A DNA stretch of 64,000 nt from Blochmannia endosymbiont of Camponotus sp. C-003 (GTDB lineage: Bacteria > Pseudomonadota > Gammaproteobacteria > Enterobacterales > Enterobacteriaceae), in contig NZ_CP097764.1 in the NCBI RefSeq assembly GCF_023585685.1, positions 434,001-498,000 on the forward strand, written 5' to 3'. Positions 23,804 through 34,812 of this stretch are shown here, piece by piece. The notes beneath the pieces are model-generated. The model was not told the DNA's origin. It searched no databases and saw only the letters and a list, made by a program, of their open reading frames with translations. Numbering within the stretch: position 1 is the stretch's first letter; every line of letters starts with the position of its first letter. A program made the translations under genes and the position numbers.

Positions 23804-24970
23804 TTAGTCTGCTTGTTTTCTTAGAAAAGCAGGGATATCTAAATAATCCCCATCTTTATCAAGCGTTGTACTTCGATGATCCACCGTATTAGATGACGTA
23901 TGTCTTGATTCTTTAAAAAATGTAGACACTCTTTGGGAAGCATGATTATTATAATGATTATCTTTTATTACTTTTTTTTCTTCTTTAGTGTTGGATAACA
24001 TAATATCTGAACGTGTATCGACACCAATTCCTGTTGCTACTACCGTAACACGTAGTTCATTATTTATGTCTGGATCTAGAGCAGTTCCGATTACTACTGT
24101 AGCGTTGTCAGAAGCAAAAGAACGTATAGTATTACCCACAGTTTCAAATTCATCTAATCGTAGATCTAAACCAGAAGTGATATTTACCAAAACACCGCGA
24201 GCTCCAGATAAATCAATATCTTCTAACAAAGGGCTAGCAATAGCTAGCTCTGATGCTTCTTCCGCTCTATCATCGCCGCATCCTACTCCAGCCCCCATCA
24301 TAGCATATCCCATTTCCGACATTACTGTACGCACATCTGCAAAATCTACATTCATTAGACCCGGTCGAGTAATTAATTCTGCAATACCTTGAACAGCGCC
24401 TTTTAATACGTCATTAGCAGCGCTAAAAGCATCTAGTAATGATACACCACGCCCTAAAACTTTTAATAATTTATCATTTGGAATTGTTATTAATGAATCT
24501 ACATATTTAGATAATTCAGAAATTCCTTGTTCAGCAAATGTCATACGTTTTTTTCCTTCAAAATTAAAAGGTTTTGTAACTACAGCTACAGTCAAAATAC
24601 CTAAGTCTTTAGCCACTTGCGCTATTATCGGGGCAGCACCTGTTCCAGTACCCCCACCCATACCTGCAGCAATAAATACCATATCTGCACCTTCTATAGT
24701 AGCCTTCAATACATCACGATCTTCTTCTGCAGAATTACGACCAATTTCAGGATTGGCACCTGCTCCTAGTCCTTTAGTGATAGAACTACCAATTTGGATA
24801 GTTTGACCTACTGTCATTTTTCTTAAAGCTTGGGCATCAGTATTAACAGCAAAAAAATCTACACCTTCAATACGTTCACGTAACATATGATCGACTGCAT
24901 TACTACCGCCTCCGCCAATACCAACAACTTTAATTACTGCATCACTAGTTAATTCCATTGGTTCAAACAT
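23804..24970 (-). CDS. ftsZ: Cell division protein FtsZ
   Basis: Tubulin-like GTPase forming the division ring. The 388 residues compare with 383. It carries the tubulin signature [21 protein letters not shown] near the N-terminus and the catalytic loop [11 protein letters not shown]. The conserved C-terminal tail [14 protein letters not shown], which binds FtsA and ZipA, is intact, so the membrane tether through FtsA encoded next door should work. The spacing to ftsA is about 75 bases, and TCTGGAGAAA precedes the ATG. Confidence 0.98.
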   Translation of the reverse strand: MFEPMELTSDAVIKVVGIGGGGSNAVDHMLRERIEGVDFFAVNTDAQALRKMTVGQTIQIGSSITKGLGAGANPEIGRNSAEEDRDVLKATIEGADMVFIAAGMGGGTGTGAAPIIAQVAKDLGILTVAVVTKPFNFEGKKRMTFAEQGISELSKYVDSLITIPNDKLLKVLGRGVSLLDAFSAANDVLKGAVQGIAELITRPGLMNVDFADVRTVMSEMGYAMMGAGVGCGDDRAEEASELAIASPLLEDIDLSGARGVLVNITSGLDLRLDEFETVGNTIRSFASDNATVVIGTALDPDINNELRVTVVATGIGVDTRSDIMLSNTKEEKKVIKDNHYNNHASQRVSTFFKESRHTSSNTVDHRSTTLDKDGDYLDIPAFLRKQAD

Positions 24971-25044
24971 AGTTTTCTCCAGATTACTTCAGTTATTTTT
25001 AAAAATAATTTTAACGGATTCAATATATTTCATACTCATAAAAA

Positions 25045-26301
25045 CTAAAATTCTTTTTTTAGCCAATTATTTACTTTTCTTATCCAACTTTTAATTGTTA
25101 TTCTTTTTTCTATGTCTATCTCATTATTTAAATGAGATTCTTTTCCATAATGTAATAATCCAATAACAGTAGAATACTGAGGTCTTTTTATATCATCTGT
25201 TATTCCGTTTGTATTTATAGAAGATGCAATACGAACTTGTGTATGAAATACTTTTTGAGCGCAAGCGGACAATCCATCTATAAGAGATGCTCCTCCGGTT
25301 AATACAATTCCTGCTGCAAGATGATGTTTAATATTAAGTTGACGCAGTTGTGATTGTAACTGTAATATTTCTTTATTAACCAACATCATTAATTCAATGT
25401 ATCGAGGTTCAATGATTTCTGCCAACATATGACGTTGCAAAATACGAGGTGGTCTGCCCCCGACACTTGGAACTTCGATATTTTCTCCTTTGCTGATTAA
25501 GGATTCTAAAGCACAGCCGTAACGAACTTTAAGTATTTCTGCGTCCGATAATGGAGTGCCGAAAGCATAGGCAATATCACTAGTAACTACATTTCCAGCA
25601 TATGGGATGACTTTAGTATGGCGTAAAGCTCCAGCAGTATATATTGCTATGTCCATGATGCCACCACCCAGATCTACAACACAGACACCTAACTCACGTT
25701 CATCTTCTGTTAAGACAGCATGGCTTGAAGCTAATCCAGAAAATATCAATTGATCTACCTGTAATCCACATCGTTCTACTGCTTTGACGATATTTTTAGC
25801 CATATCATTATGACAAGTAATTAAATGGACTTTAGCTTGCATTCTAACTCCAGATAACCCAACTGGATTTTTAATGCCTTCTTGATAATCAATAGCGTAA
25901 TCTTGTGGAATTACATGTAATATTCGATGTTCATCACGCACTCTAACTGATTTAGCTATGTGCACTACATTATCCACATCCGATTGTGTTACTTCTTCTT
26001 CTGAAATAGGTACCATACCTATTTCATTTTTACAACTAATATGTTTTCCAGATAAAGAAAGATAAACAGACGAAATTTGACAACCTGCCATCAGTTCTGA
26101 TTGATTGATAGAATATTGTACGCATTTTATTACTGATTCTAAATTGTTCACTCCTCCTTTGTCCATACCACGTGACGGACAATGTCCTAATCCAATAATA
26201 TTGACTATTCCATCAGGCAAAATTTCACCTATCATCGTAGCAACTTTAGCTGTGCCAATTTCTAATCCTACTAGTAATTTTTTATCTGAAGCCTTGATCA
26301 T
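25045..26301 (-). CDS. ftsA: Cell division protein FtsA
   Basis: Actin-like ATPase that anchors FtsZ to the membrane and recruits later division proteins. The 418 residues align over their full length with the E. coli protein of 420. Actin-fold nucleotide motifs LLVGLEIGTAKVA, VVDLGGGIMDIA and GIVLTGGAS are visible, and so is the 1C domain after residue 80. The C-terminal amphipathic helix SWIRKVNNWLKKEF, the membrane-targeting sequence, is retained. It lies between ftsQ and ftsZ as in other enterobacteria. Confidence 0.98.
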   Translation of the reverse strand: MIKASDKKLLVGLEIGTAKVATMIGEILPDGIVNIIGLGHCPSRGMDKGGVNNLESVIKCVQYSINQSELMAGCQISSVYLSLSGKHISCKNEIGMVPISEEEVTQSDVDNVVHIAKSVRVRDEHRILHVIPQDYAIDYQEGIKNPVGLSGVRMQAKVHLITCHNDMAKNIVKAVERCGLQVDQLIFSGLASSHAVLTEDERELGVCVVDLGGGIMDIAIYTAGALRHTKVIPYAGNVVTSDIAYAFGTPLSDAEILKVRYGCALESLISKGENIEVPSVGGRPPRILQRHMLAEIIEPRYIELMMLVNKEILQLQSQLRQLNIKHHLAAGIVLTGGASLIDGLSACAQKVFHTQVRIASSINTNGITDDIKRPQYSTVIGLLHYGKESHLNNEIDIEKRITIKSWIRKVNNWLKKEF

Positions 26302-26365
26302 ATTTTGTGATTGCCTTTATTTATTTTTTTCTTCTATTTATTACAAAGTATAAGGGTGATCGATT

Positions 26366-27118
26366 TTATCCCCATCTTACAGAAAATCCTGAACGATAAC
26401 GTAAATCTATATAATCAATATACTTTTTATTGTCGTTCATTTTATGAATAAGAATAGGATAAATTTTAATGAAATAATATAATCGTTCGATCATATTATT
26501 TCTACCTAATTTTAGATGAATATCATCTTGTAAAATCAATTGCCATGAATAGCGTGTATCCATGTGTAGTGATTTTACTTGAAATTTAACAGATTTTAAT
26601 ATTTCATTGAACACATAATAATTAGCTAATACATTTTTTTCGCTGCCTTCTGGCCCATACAAAGATGGCATTGTTTTTTTATCATCATCTCGATATTCTT
26701 TAGGTACTCTAAATATAATTCCTGTTGTACTAATTGTTTGAAAATTGTTCCAGTATGCTAAAGGAACATATTCTACTATATGAATTTTTAACGTATCTGG
26801 CCATTGTTTCCTGACGCTAACTTGCTGAATCCATGACAAACTTTCAATTTGTTTTTGAATAACATTTACATCCTGTGTTATAAACGCACCTAATACTCTT
26901 AGCTTTACTATGAGTTGATTAATATCAATATCAGTAGTATAATGTCGTTTTCCGGTGAACATAATGTAAGATATAGGGCCACAATAAGAATTATGAATCC
27001 ATGTTCTTACTTTGTGAGTACTCCAAGCAATACTAATGATAGCGATAGAGATTAGTATCCAATTTAATAATTGATGCTGATATCTATATTTCTGTTTTGA
27101 ACCATATTTAATTATCAC
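26366..27118 (-). CDS. ftsQ: Cell division protein FtsQ
   Basis: Bitopic membrane protein linking early and late divisome proteins. A short cytoplasmic N-terminus precedes one membrane segment (about 18-36), then the POTRA domain with MFTGKRHYTTDIDI and the beta domain with VSVRKQWPDTLKIHIVEY and LYGPEGSE. The 250 residues compare with 276; the Gln-rich C-terminus of E. coli is missing. The start appears to be GTG at 27118. ddlB, which separates murC from ftsQ in E. coli, is absent, leaving about 157 bases. Confidence 0.95.
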   Translation of the reverse strand: MIIKYGSKQKYRYQHQLLNWILISIAIISIAWSTHKVRTWIHNSYCGPISYIMFTGKRHYTTDIDINQLIVKLRVLGAFITQDVNVIQKQIESLSWIQQVSVRKQWPDTLKIHIVEYVPLAYWNNFQTISTTGIIFRVPKEYRDDDKKTMPSLYGPEGSEKNVLANYYVFNEILKSVKFQVKSLHMDTRYSWQLILQDDIHLKLGRNNMIERLYYFIKIYPILIHKMNDNKKYIDYIDLRYRSGFSVRWG

Positions 27119-27275
27119 TCAATTTATGTACGTTCAACCCTGATTGAGGTGTATTAATAAATCCACTTTTATATATTATTTTGCTCATAAAAAAATTACT
27201 ATTGTTCTATTTATTCTCACATTTCATTATTTGATACAATTAAGAATCATCTATGATCACATATTGATTATAATA

Positions 27276-28718
27276 TTAATCATGTTTAACGATTAATCTA
27301 CGCACAACTTCCCCTACTGTACCAGCTCCTTGAATTAAGAGCAAATCGTTATTTCTTAAGAATTGAACTAATGCGCTTGATAATGTTTGCGTATTCGGTA
27401 TAAATATTGGATTAACCTTACCATATGCTCGAATCGCACGACACAAAGATTGACTATTCACTCCTAAAATAGGTGGTTCTCCAGCAGAATAAACATTTAA
27501 TATTAAAAGAATATCCACATTAGAAAGTATACCAACAAACTCATGATATAGTTCTTTTATACGTGTATATCGATGAGGCTGAAATACCATAATCAATCGT
27601 CTATCAGGCCATCCAGTTCGAATCGTTGCAATAGTAGCATGTAACTCAGCCGGATGATGTCCATAATCATCTATTAACAGAATTTTTCCTGTTTGACCAT
27701 TGATCTTATTTAAAGAATAATGACCTAAATTTTCAAAACGTCGATGTGTTCCTTGAAAATCCAACATAGTTTTAAGAATAATTCTATCACTAATCCCTTC
27801 TTCAGTTGCTACTGCAATAGCAGCTGTAGCATTCAGTGCATTATGATAACCAGGAGCATTTAAAGTAACTTGTAATTTTGTTTGATTGGAACGTAATATA
27901 GTAAAATTACTTTTGTCTATATTTTGATGGTAATTAAAAATATGTAAATCAGCATTTTTATGAAAACCATAAGTGATTGTTTTTCTGTTAATTTTAGGTA
28001 GAATTTCACAAATTACTGGATCATCGAGACATACTATAGCATATCCATAGAATGGTAGATTATGTACAAAATTAATAAATGCTTGTTTAAGATATTTAAA
28101 ATTTCCTTGATACTGATGTATATGATCAGTATCAATATTGGTAATCACCTCCACCATGGGATGCAAATGCAAAAATGAATTATCACTTTCATCTGCTTCT
28201 ACGATTAAATAACGACCATATCCAATTCGAGCATGTGCATTTTCCGATTTTATTATACCTCCGTTTATAAACGTCGGATCTAATCCTGCTGCAATGTAAA
28301 TACTAGCTATCATTGTTGTAGTAGTGGTCTTTCCATGCGTTCCAGAAATAGCTATTCCATACTTAAATCTCATTAATTCGGATAACATTTCCGCCCGTTG
28401 AATAATGGGAATACGAGCTTGTTGAGCAGCTAAAATTTCAGGATTATTTGGATAAATAGCACTAGATATAACCACAACGTTAGCATTATTTATATTACTA
28501 TATTTATGACCAATATAGATTGTTACTCCTAATCTAAATAAGCGACGTGTTATACTATTGTGCATAATATCAGATCCGGTGATACAGTAACCTTCGTGTA
28601 CTAATATTTCTGCAATTCCACCCATACCCACACCACCTATACCAACGAAATGTATTTGTTTAATGCGATTCATCATTGGCATGGCATTGTTCGGTCCGAA
28701 ACATAGTATATTCGACAT
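27276..28718 (-). CDS. murC: UDP-N-acetylmuramate--L-alanine ligase
   Basis: Adds L-alanine to UDP-MurNAc, the first Mur ligase step. It has the Rossmann-like start HFVGIGGVGMGGIAEIL, the ATP motif GTHGKTTTT, the EADESDNSF segment, and HRRFENLG followed by DDYGHHPAEL in the C-terminal domain. The 480 residues compare with 491. An ATG at 28718 gives about 21 residues before the conserved core, as in E. coli. murG lies about 60 bases upstream on the same strand. Confidence 0.97.
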   Translation of the reverse strand: MSNILCFGPNNAMPMMNRIKQIHFVGIGGVGMGGIAEILVHEGYCITGSDIMHNSITRRLFRLGVTIYIGHKYSNINNANVVVISSAIYPNNPEILAAQQARIPIIQRAEMLSELMRFKYGIAISGTHGKTTTTTMIASIYIAAGLDPTFINGGIIKSENAHARIGYGRYLIVEADESDNSFLHLHPMVEVITNIDTDHIHQYQGNFKYLKQAFINFVHNLPFYGYAIVCLDDPVICEILPKINRKTITYGFHKNADLHIFNYHQNIDKSNFTILRSNQTKLQVTLNAPGYHNALNATAAIAVATEEGISDRIILKTMLDFQGTHRRFENLGHYSLNKINGQTGKILLIDDYGHHPAELHATIATIRTGWPDRRLIMVFQPHRYTRIKELYHEFVGILSNVDILLILNVYSAGEPPILGVNSQSLCRAIRAYGKVNPIFIPNTQTLSSALVQFLRNNDLLLIQGAGTVGEVVRRLIVKHD

Positions 28719-28778
28719 ATCTATTCAATATACTTTTAATGTTTTTCTATTTATCAAAATGGAATGTAATTCATATAT

Positions 28779-29846
28779 TTATTTTTTTAGGTATTCAATT
28801 ATTGTCTGAGAAACTTGTTGAGTTGCATTAGGTATGGCTATACTTCTAGCGCGTTGCGCCATACTACATAATGTTTTTCGATCCCAAGATGATAACATTG
28901 TACTTACAGTATCACTTGTAAAATTTTGTTGTTCAATAATTTTTGCCGCCCCCACCTGTACTAATGGTACCGCATTCCAATATTGCTGACGATCTTTATG
29001 ATGTATAAAAGGCACAAATATTGCTGGCAACCCTACAACAGATACCTCGCTTACTGTTAATGCTCCAGCGCGGGATATCAGTATATCTGCCCACGCGTAT
29101 GCTTGAGCTATATCATCAATAAATTTTACAATTCTATGATAGCTTTGTTTTATTTTTCGATAAGCCCGTGTTACTTTTTTAAAATCTTGTTCTCCAACTT
29201 GGTGCCATATGATTAATTTATTAGATAATTTTTCAGCCATATTTGGAATAATTTTATTTAATATGTGTGCGCCTTGGCTGCCTCCAATCACTAAAACACG
29301 AATAGGACCAACACGACCTTTCCATCGCTTAGATGGATTTGGAACAGCTAATATCGTATGTCGTATTGGATTACCTACTATTTTAGCATTAGGAAAAGTA
29401 CCAGGAAATCCTTGCAACACTTTTTTAGAAAAAATTGACAAATACCGATTGGTTAACCCAATAACTCTATTTTGTTCGTGTATTATCAATGGTATCCCAC
29501 ACGTCCATGCTGCTAATCCACCGGGCCCAGAAACATATCCACCCATTCCTAATACTATATCAGGTTGCCAATATTTTATAATTTTTCGTGCTTGATATAT
29601 TGCTAAAAAAATAAAAAACAGCATAGTACACTTAATGTGCAATTTTTCTCCACACCACTTTTTAATATAAATAAATTTAATATCAATACCATATTGAGGC
29701 ACTAATTTAGCTTCAATACGATCTGAAGTGCCCAGCCAAACAACTTGATATCCATTATTAATTAGATAATGGGCCACTGACAATCCCGGAAATACATGCC
29801 CTCCGCTGCCACCTGCTACGATCATAATTTTCTTTTTTTGATTCAT
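28779..29846 (-). CDS. murG: UDP-N-acetylglucosamine--lipid I N-acetylglucosaminyltransferase
   Basis: Converts lipid I to lipid II on the cytoplasmic face of the inner membrane. The 355 residues equal the E. coli length. GT-B fold motifs are present: [11 protein letters not shown] at the N-terminus, [21 protein letters not shown], and the UDP-GlcNAc site [10 protein letters not shown]. The ATG overlaps the ftsW stop by four bases (ATGA), implying translational coupling. murD, ftsW and murG form one tightly packed run. Confidence 0.98.
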   Translation of the reverse strand: MNQKKKIMIVAGGSGGHVFPGLSVAHYLINNGYQVVWLGTSDRIEAKLVPQYGIDIKFIYIKKWCGEKLHIKCTMLFFIFLAIYQARKIIKYWQPDIVLGMGGYVSGPGGLAAWTCGIPLIIHEQNRVIGLTNRYLSIFSKKVLQGFPGTFPNAKIVGNPIRHTILAVPNPSKRWKGRVGPIRVLVIGGSQGAHILNKIIPNMAEKLSNKLIIWHQVGEQDFKKVTRAYRKIKQSYHRIVKFIDDIAQAYAWADILISRAGALTVSEVSVVGLPAIFVPFIHHKDRQQYWNAVPLVQVGAAKIIEQQNFTSDTVSTMLSSWDRKTLCSMAQRARSIAIPNATQQVSQTIIEYLKK

Positions 29847-31039
29847 TTTTTAATGCGCTTCAAAAAAGCTTGATTTTTAGATAAACGTGTCTCGAAATCT
29901 ATTCTTAACAACTGCATGCTTGCCATGACTGTAATCAGAAAGCTAGATCCTCCATAACTAATAAATGGTAATGTTAATCCTTTTGTGGGCAATATTCCAC
30001 TGACAGTGCCTATATTAATAAAAATTTGCAATCCAAACCAAATGCTAATAGAACAAGCTAAAATTCCGGAAAATCTGTGATTAATATTTAAGGCGCAATA
30101 ACCAATAATCATTCCACGAAACACAATTACAAATAACATAAACAGTACTAAAATTGCTCCAAAATATCCTAATTCTTCCGAAAGAATGGAAAAAATAAAA
30201 TCAGTATGAGCTTCAGGTAAATATTCTAATTTCAGAACAGAATTTCCTAGTCCCTCTCCAAAACATTTTCCACGACCAAAAGCTATCAATGATTGAGTTA
30301 ATTGATAACCATTTCCAAATGGATCTCTCCATGGGTCCCAAAAAGTAAATATACGTTGTATGCGATAAGGTTTAATCACAATTAATGGTACAATTAAGAA
30401 TATATTAAGTATAAAAACCCATATTAACTGACATAATTTAGCGCCAAAAAGAAACAATATAGCCAAAGTAGTAATAAAAAGAATAATAATACTACCAAAA
30501 TCAGGTTGTGCTAATAATAGTACAGCTAATATAATCATTATTATTATAGGTTTCAATATGCTCCAAAATTTGGCGCGTACTTCTTTTGATTTACGTTCTA
30601 AATAGTTAGAAAGATAGCAAATAAAGGATAATTTTGATAGTTCCGCAGGCTGAATACACAATGAACCCCACATTATCCAACGTGATGCTCCATTAGTAGA
30701 ATTATTTAAAATTAATGCGGCTGTCAACATTATATAACTGCATATCAACATAATAACGCTATATTTCTTCCAAAATATTATGGGTGTTCTTAAAACAAGA
30801 ACCGATAATAAAAATGTTACACTGTAATAAATAATTACACGTTTTATAAAATAACACGGATCATTCGCTAATCTCAGACCAGTGGGAATTGATCCTGAAC
30901 TAATAATAACAAAACCAATACTAATTAATCCTAATAATAACCAAAAAAATATACGGTCATATAATACATTAATATTTAATGATTTTTTTTTATCCAACTT
31001 TAATGGTTGATTAATAATTTTTGTTTTAAAGAACCTCAT
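29843..31039 (-). CDS. ftsW: Peptidoglycan glycosyltransferase FtsW
   Basis: SEDS-family membrane protein that polymerises septal glycan together with FtsI. About ten hydrophobic segments are visible. Conserved stretches include [27 protein letters not shown], the extracellular loop with [20 protein letters not shown], and [12 protein letters not shown] near the C-terminus. The 398 residues compare with 414. The ATG shares one base with the murD stop (TAATG), and the stop overlaps murG. Confidence 0.97.
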   Translation of the reverse strand: MRFFKTKIINQPLKLDKKKSLNINVLYDRIFFWLLLGLISIGFVIISSGSIPTGLRLANDPCYFIKRVIIYYSVTFLLSVLVLRTPIIFWKKYSVIMLICSYIMLTAALILNNSTNGASRWIMWGSLCIQPAELSKLSFICYLSNYLERKSKEVRAKFWSILKPIIIMIILAVLLLAQPDFGSIIILFITTLAILFLFGAKLCQLIWVFILNIFLIVPLIVIKPYRIQRIFTFWDPWRDPFGNGYQLTQSLIAFGRGKCFGEGLGNSVLKLEYLPEAHTDFIFSILSEELGYFGAILVLFMLFVIVFRGMIIGYCALNINHRFSGILACSISIWFGLQIFINIGTVSGILPTKGLTLPFISYGGSSFLITVMASMQLLRIDFETRLSKNQAFLKRIKK

Positions 31040-32361
31040 TATCTAAATTCTCGAGCAAAATGAGTAAATATAAGTCCACGCATTTCGAATGATTTAAATT
31101 GATCCAAACTAGAACAAGCCGGAGATAACAAAACTATATCCTTCGGTTTTACACGACGACTAACAATACGCATTGCTTGAATCATTGTATTTGTAAAAAT
31201 AACATCACTAAATCCTAATTCCGTCAATAATGATCCATCTTTTCCAAAACAATAAAGATTAATTTTATGTTGTTTAATCAAATGTTTCAAAGAAGAAAAA
31301 TCAGCTAATTTACCATCACCTCCTAATAGTAAATGTAACGTACCAGATAACATTAAATTGTTGATCGCTTCTTTAGTGGCACTGACATTAGTAGATTTAG
31401 AGTCATTAATCCAACTCACTCCATGATTTTTATAAATTAATTGACAACGATGCATTAAACCAGAAAACTGGCGCAACACTTTTAAAGAAATAGAGCGAGG
31501 AATATTGATAATATCCGATAATGCCAAAGCAGATAATGCATTTATATAATTAACACGATTATTCATTCTCATTTCAGAACAATTCAGTACATATTTATTG
31601 TATGCAACTATCCAAATATGTCCTTTATAATATTTCAGATAATAATCTACAGAATCTTCGTTTTCACTAAAACTTACACAATAATCGTAATCATTATATA
31701 CAGGCGCTGTTAAAGGATCTAAAGCATTCATCACACAAATTTTAGTATTTTTATAAATTCTTTGCTTAGACAACCAATATTGTTTTAATCCACCAGGATA
31801 ATGATCCATATGATCTTCGCTAACATTTAAAATTACAGCTGCTATCGTATGTAAACTATAGGTTGTATCTAGTTGAAAACTCGAAAGCTCTAATATATAT
31901 AATTGATATGATTTATTAAGTAAAGAAAGCACAGGCACACCTATATTCCCTGCTACACCAACACGCCATCCAATACTTCTAACCATTGTAGCAACCAATT
32001 GAGTTACTGTGCTTTTTCCATTAGATCCAGTAATAGCTATTATCGGTGCAGTTACTTCACGAGCAAATAATTCAATATCACCAATAATTTCTATTCCTAA
32101 TTTTAAAGCTTCAATTAAAATTGGATGATCTAATCGTACTCCAGGACTAATTACAATCAATGTAGCACTCAACAACCACATATCATTAAATGCTCCTAAG
32201 TGATACTGTACAGCATGTGGTAATTTTTTTATCCCCGGAGGACATATACGGGTATCTATTACTTTCGGTATCACACCACGATCTAAAAAAAAATTGACAC
32301 AAGATAAACCCGTTATCCCTAAACCAATAATTACAACTTGTGATCCTCGGTAATTACGCAT
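31039..32361 (-). CDS. murD: UDP-N-acetylmuramoylalanine--D-glutamate ligase
   Basis: Adds D-glutamate to UDP-MurNAc-L-Ala. The ATP motif [13 protein letters not shown], the [10 protein letters not shown] segment around the metal site and [13 protein letters not shown] in the C-terminal domain identify MurD. The 440 residues compare with 438. The start ATG lies at 32361, only four bases after the end of mraY, and the stop overlaps ftsW. Confidence 0.97.
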   Translation of the reverse strand: MRNYRGSQVVIIGLGITGLSCVNFFLDRGVIPKVIDTRICPPGIKKLPHAVQYHLGAFNDMWLLSATLIVISPGVRLDHPILIEALKLGIEIIGDIELFAREVTAPIIAITGSNGKSTVTQLVATMVRSIGWRVGVAGNIGVPVLSLLNKSYQLYILELSSFQLDTTYSLHTIAAVILNVSEDHMDHYPGGLKQYWLSKQRIYKNTKICVMNALDPLTAPVYNDYDYCVSFSENEDSVDYYLKYYKGHIWIVAYNKYVLNCSEMRMNNRVNYINALSALALSDIINIPRSISLKVLRQFSGLMHRCQLIYKNHGVSWINDSKSTNVSATKEAINNLMLSGTLHLLLGGDGKLADFSSLKHLIKQHKINLYCFGKDGSLLTELGFSDVIFTNTMIQAMRIVSRRVKPKDIVLLSPACSSLDQFKSFEMRGLIFTHFAREFR

Positions 32362-32365
32362 ATTT

Positions 32366-33454
32366 TTATTGACGCATCTTCAAAGTGATTAATCCAAAAA
32401 AAACCAACACTAAAGATATTATCCAAAATCGAACTATAATCCGAGGTTCTGGGTAACCCTTTAGTTCAAAATGATGATGAATGGGTGCCATTTTAAATAT
32501 TCGTTTTCCAAATAATTTAAAATAACTTATTTGTAGGATCACAGATAAAGTTTCTATTACAAACATACCGCCCATAATTAATAATAAACATTCTTGACGC
32601 AACAACACTGCAATCACTCCGAGCGCACCCCCAAGTGATAAGGAACCTATATCACCCATAAATATTTGAGCAGGATAAGTGTTAAACCATAAAAAACCAA
32701 GCCCAGCTCCAATGATAGCAGAACATATGATTACTAATTCTCCAGAAAAGTAGATATAAGGAAGATTTAGATAACTAGCAAAGTGAAGATCGTTGCTCAT
32801 CCATGCAGCTACAGCTAATCCAGCGGCAATGGATATTATAGGCATAATCGCCAACCCATCTAAACCATCAGATAGATTTACGGAATTACTTGTTCCAACA
32901 ACAACAAAATATGCTAGAAAAATATACCAAATACCTAATTCTGGCATAAAATTTTTAAAAAATGGCACTATCAATTGTGTAGATGTAGGACTACGATCTG
33001 ACACAAAGATAATTATGACTAAAGTTAAAGCGACCAATGATTGCCAAAAATATTTATGTAATGCACTCAAACCTGAAGAACTTTTCTTTTTAATTTTTAA
33101 AAGGTCATCAATTAAACCCAATATTCCATATGTTATTAGTATAAATGCTACATACCATATATATATATTTGATAAATCAGCGCACATCATTACTGATATG
33201 GCAATAGATAGAAGCATCGCGATTCCACCCATAGTAGGTGTACTTTTTTTTTGAGTATGTGATTGTGGCCCATCACAACGTACTATTTGAAAAAAACGCA
33301 AATTATGACACCATGTAATTGTATAGTAACCTATCCCTAAAGAAATAAACAATGCTAATATAAAACTAATAATAGCTCTGAAAGTTAAATGATAAAAAAT
33401 ATTAAATTTGGATGAATACAGTACTAATACATTCTCTGTTAGCCAAAATAATAT
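32366..33454 (-). CDS. mraY: Phospho-N-acetylmuramoyl-pentapeptide transferase, apparent ATA start
   Basis: Makes lipid I by moving phospho-MurNAc-pentapeptide to undecaprenyl phosphate. It is a polytopic membrane enzyme with STPTMGGI, the LIDDLLK aspartates, [19 protein letters not shown] and [11 protein letters not shown]. No ATG or GTG start gives the family N-terminus. The frame continues upstream as [13 protein letters not shown] and [12 protein letters not shown], which match E. coli residues 2-28, and the position of the initiator Met is ATA at 33454. That gives 362 residues against 360. A TTG at 33352 is the first usual start codon but would drop the first 34 residues. The 5' end overlaps murF by 16 bases. 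A run of nine T (A9 in the coding strand) lies at 33244-33252. Confidence 0.9.
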   Translation of the reverse strand: MLFWLTENVLVLYSSKFNIFYHLTFRAIISFILALFISLGIGYYTITWCHNLRFFQIVRCDGPQSHTQKKSTPTMGGIAMLLSIAISVMMCADLSNIYIWYVAFILITYGILGLIDDLLKIKKKSSSGLSALHKYFWQSLVALTLVIIIFVSDRSPTSTQLIVPFFKNFMPELGIWYIFLAYFVVVGTSNSVNLSDGLDGLAIMPIISIAAGLAVAAWMSNDLHFASYLNLPYIYFSGELVIICSAIIGAGLGFLWFNTYPAQIFMGDIGSLSLGGALGVIAVLLRQECLLLIMGGMFVIETLSVILQISYFKLFGKRIFKMAPIHHHFELKGYPEPRIIVRFWIISLVLVFFGLITLKMRQ

Positions 33455-34812
33455 TTTGATCCATCCCGAATAGCATCTATTATTTGCTCCATTTTAAAAG
33501 CACGTGATCCTTTTATTAACACACTAATTGATTGATGATTAGATAACATTTGCTTGATATAAATAATTAATTTATTTTTATTTTGAAAATGTTTTCCTTT
33601 TCCACATATTTTAGATATAAAATAGCTGACGCTGCCTATGGTAAGAATTTTATTAATATTTGTCGTTGCGATTAATTTTCCAATATAGCAATGATACTTA
33701 ATTGATTTATATTTTCCTAATTCTAACATGTCACTAACTACCAATATACGATATCCTGGCATGGTAGTTAGCACGTGAATAGCAGATATCATAGAACCAA
33801 CATTTGAATTATAAGTATCATCTAATAATAATTTACCTTGACCTAAAATAATTGGAAATAACCTTCCAGGTAACATTTTTATATTTTCTAATCCATACAC
33901 TACCTCTGATAAACCTGCTCCTACAGAAAATGCAATAGCGCTAGCAGCTAAAGCATTAGCCACATTATGTATTCCTAACATTGATAAAACTACCGGAGAA
34001 GTTCCATATGGGGTATGCAACATAAATCGTGTTCCATTTTTTTTAACAACAATATTGCTTGCAAAAAAATCTATACCTACGTTAGTACATACAGAAAAAA
34101 ACCATATAAATTTCCCCTTCAACGATTTACGCCATACGGACAAAGCATGACTGTCAGCATTTATAATACCTGTTCCGTTTGAATCTAATGTAGCAAAAAT
34201 TTTCCCTTTTTCTTTGCCTATTTCAGATAATGATTTGAAACCTGATAAATGTGCAGGATAAACATTGTTTACTAAAGCTATATTAGCGGAAACTATCTTA
34301 CTTAATTGAGCAATTTCTCCAGGAGAACTGGATCCTAATTCGATAATCGCAAAATTGTTTTTTTTTGTTAAACGTAATAAAGTAATTGGAACCCCAACTG
34401 TGTTATTTAAGTTACCTTGTGTTGCTATTATATTTCCACACCCTTTTAATATAGACGCAGTCATTTCTTTTACTGATGTTTTTCCACTCGATCCAGTTAT
34501 AGCAATAACTTTTGCTGATGTTTGTTGGCGCACCCAACGCGCCAACGTTATTAAAGCGCAACGAGTATCAGGAACTATTAATTGCGGAACATCTAATAAT
34601 ACATGATGATTTACTAACAATGCTTGAGCACCAGCAGCAATTGCTTGATTTGTAAAATCATGACCGTCAAAACGTTTACCTATTAACGCTATGAACATAC
34701 ATTTTTTGTAAATAATATTCGAATTAATAGTGATCTCATGAATCATTAAATCCATACCAATATATTTAGCATGTAAAACTGGCGCTATTTCATGTAAACT
34801 AAATGGAATCAT
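33439..34812 (-). CDS. murF: UDP-N-acetylmuramoyl-tripeptide--D-alanyl-D-alanine ligase
   Basis: Adds D-Ala-D-Ala to complete the pentapeptide precursor. The N-terminal domain has GKRFDGHDF, the ATP motif is [12 protein letters not shown], and the central and C-terminal domains show [14 protein letters not shown] and [11 protein letters not shown]. The 457 residues compare with 452. Its ATG overlaps the murE stop by four bases. D-Ala-D-Ala must come from a ligase encoded elsewhere, since ddlB is missing from this cluster. A T9 run lies at 34358-34366. Confidence 0.97.
   Translation of the reverse strand: MIPFSLHEIAPVLHAKYIGMDLMIHEITINSNIIYKKCMFIALIGKRFDGHDFTNQAIAAGAQALLVNHHVLLDVPQLIVPDTRCALITLARWVRQQTSAKVIAITGSSGKTSVKEMTASILKGCGNIIATQGNLNNTVGVPITLLRLTKKNNFAIIELGSSSPGEIAQLSKIVSANIALVNNVYPAHLSGFKSLSEIGKEKGKIFATLDSNGTGIINADSHALSVWRKSLKGKFIWFFSVCTNVGIDFFASNIVVKKNGTRFMLHTPYGTSPVVLSMLGIHNVANALAASAIAFSVGAGLSEVVYGLENIKMLPGRLFPIILGQGKLLLDDTYNSNVGSMISAIHVLTTMPGYRILVVSDMLELGKYKSIKYHCYIGKLIATTNINKILTIGSVSYFISKICGKGKHFQNKNKLIIYIKQMLSNHQSISVLIKGSRAFKMEQIIDAIRDGSKYYFG

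Noticed and set aside
23988-24392. A long open frame antisense to ftsZ
   Set aside because: It lies wholly within ftsZ, and its protein has no recognisable features; it follows from the codon use of the real gene. The same holds for the antisense frames in aceE, murG, mraY, ftsI and rsmH.
33352-33352. TTG 33352 as the start of mraY
   Set aside because: Would drop 34 conserved residues including the first membrane segment, which are encoded in frame directly upstream.
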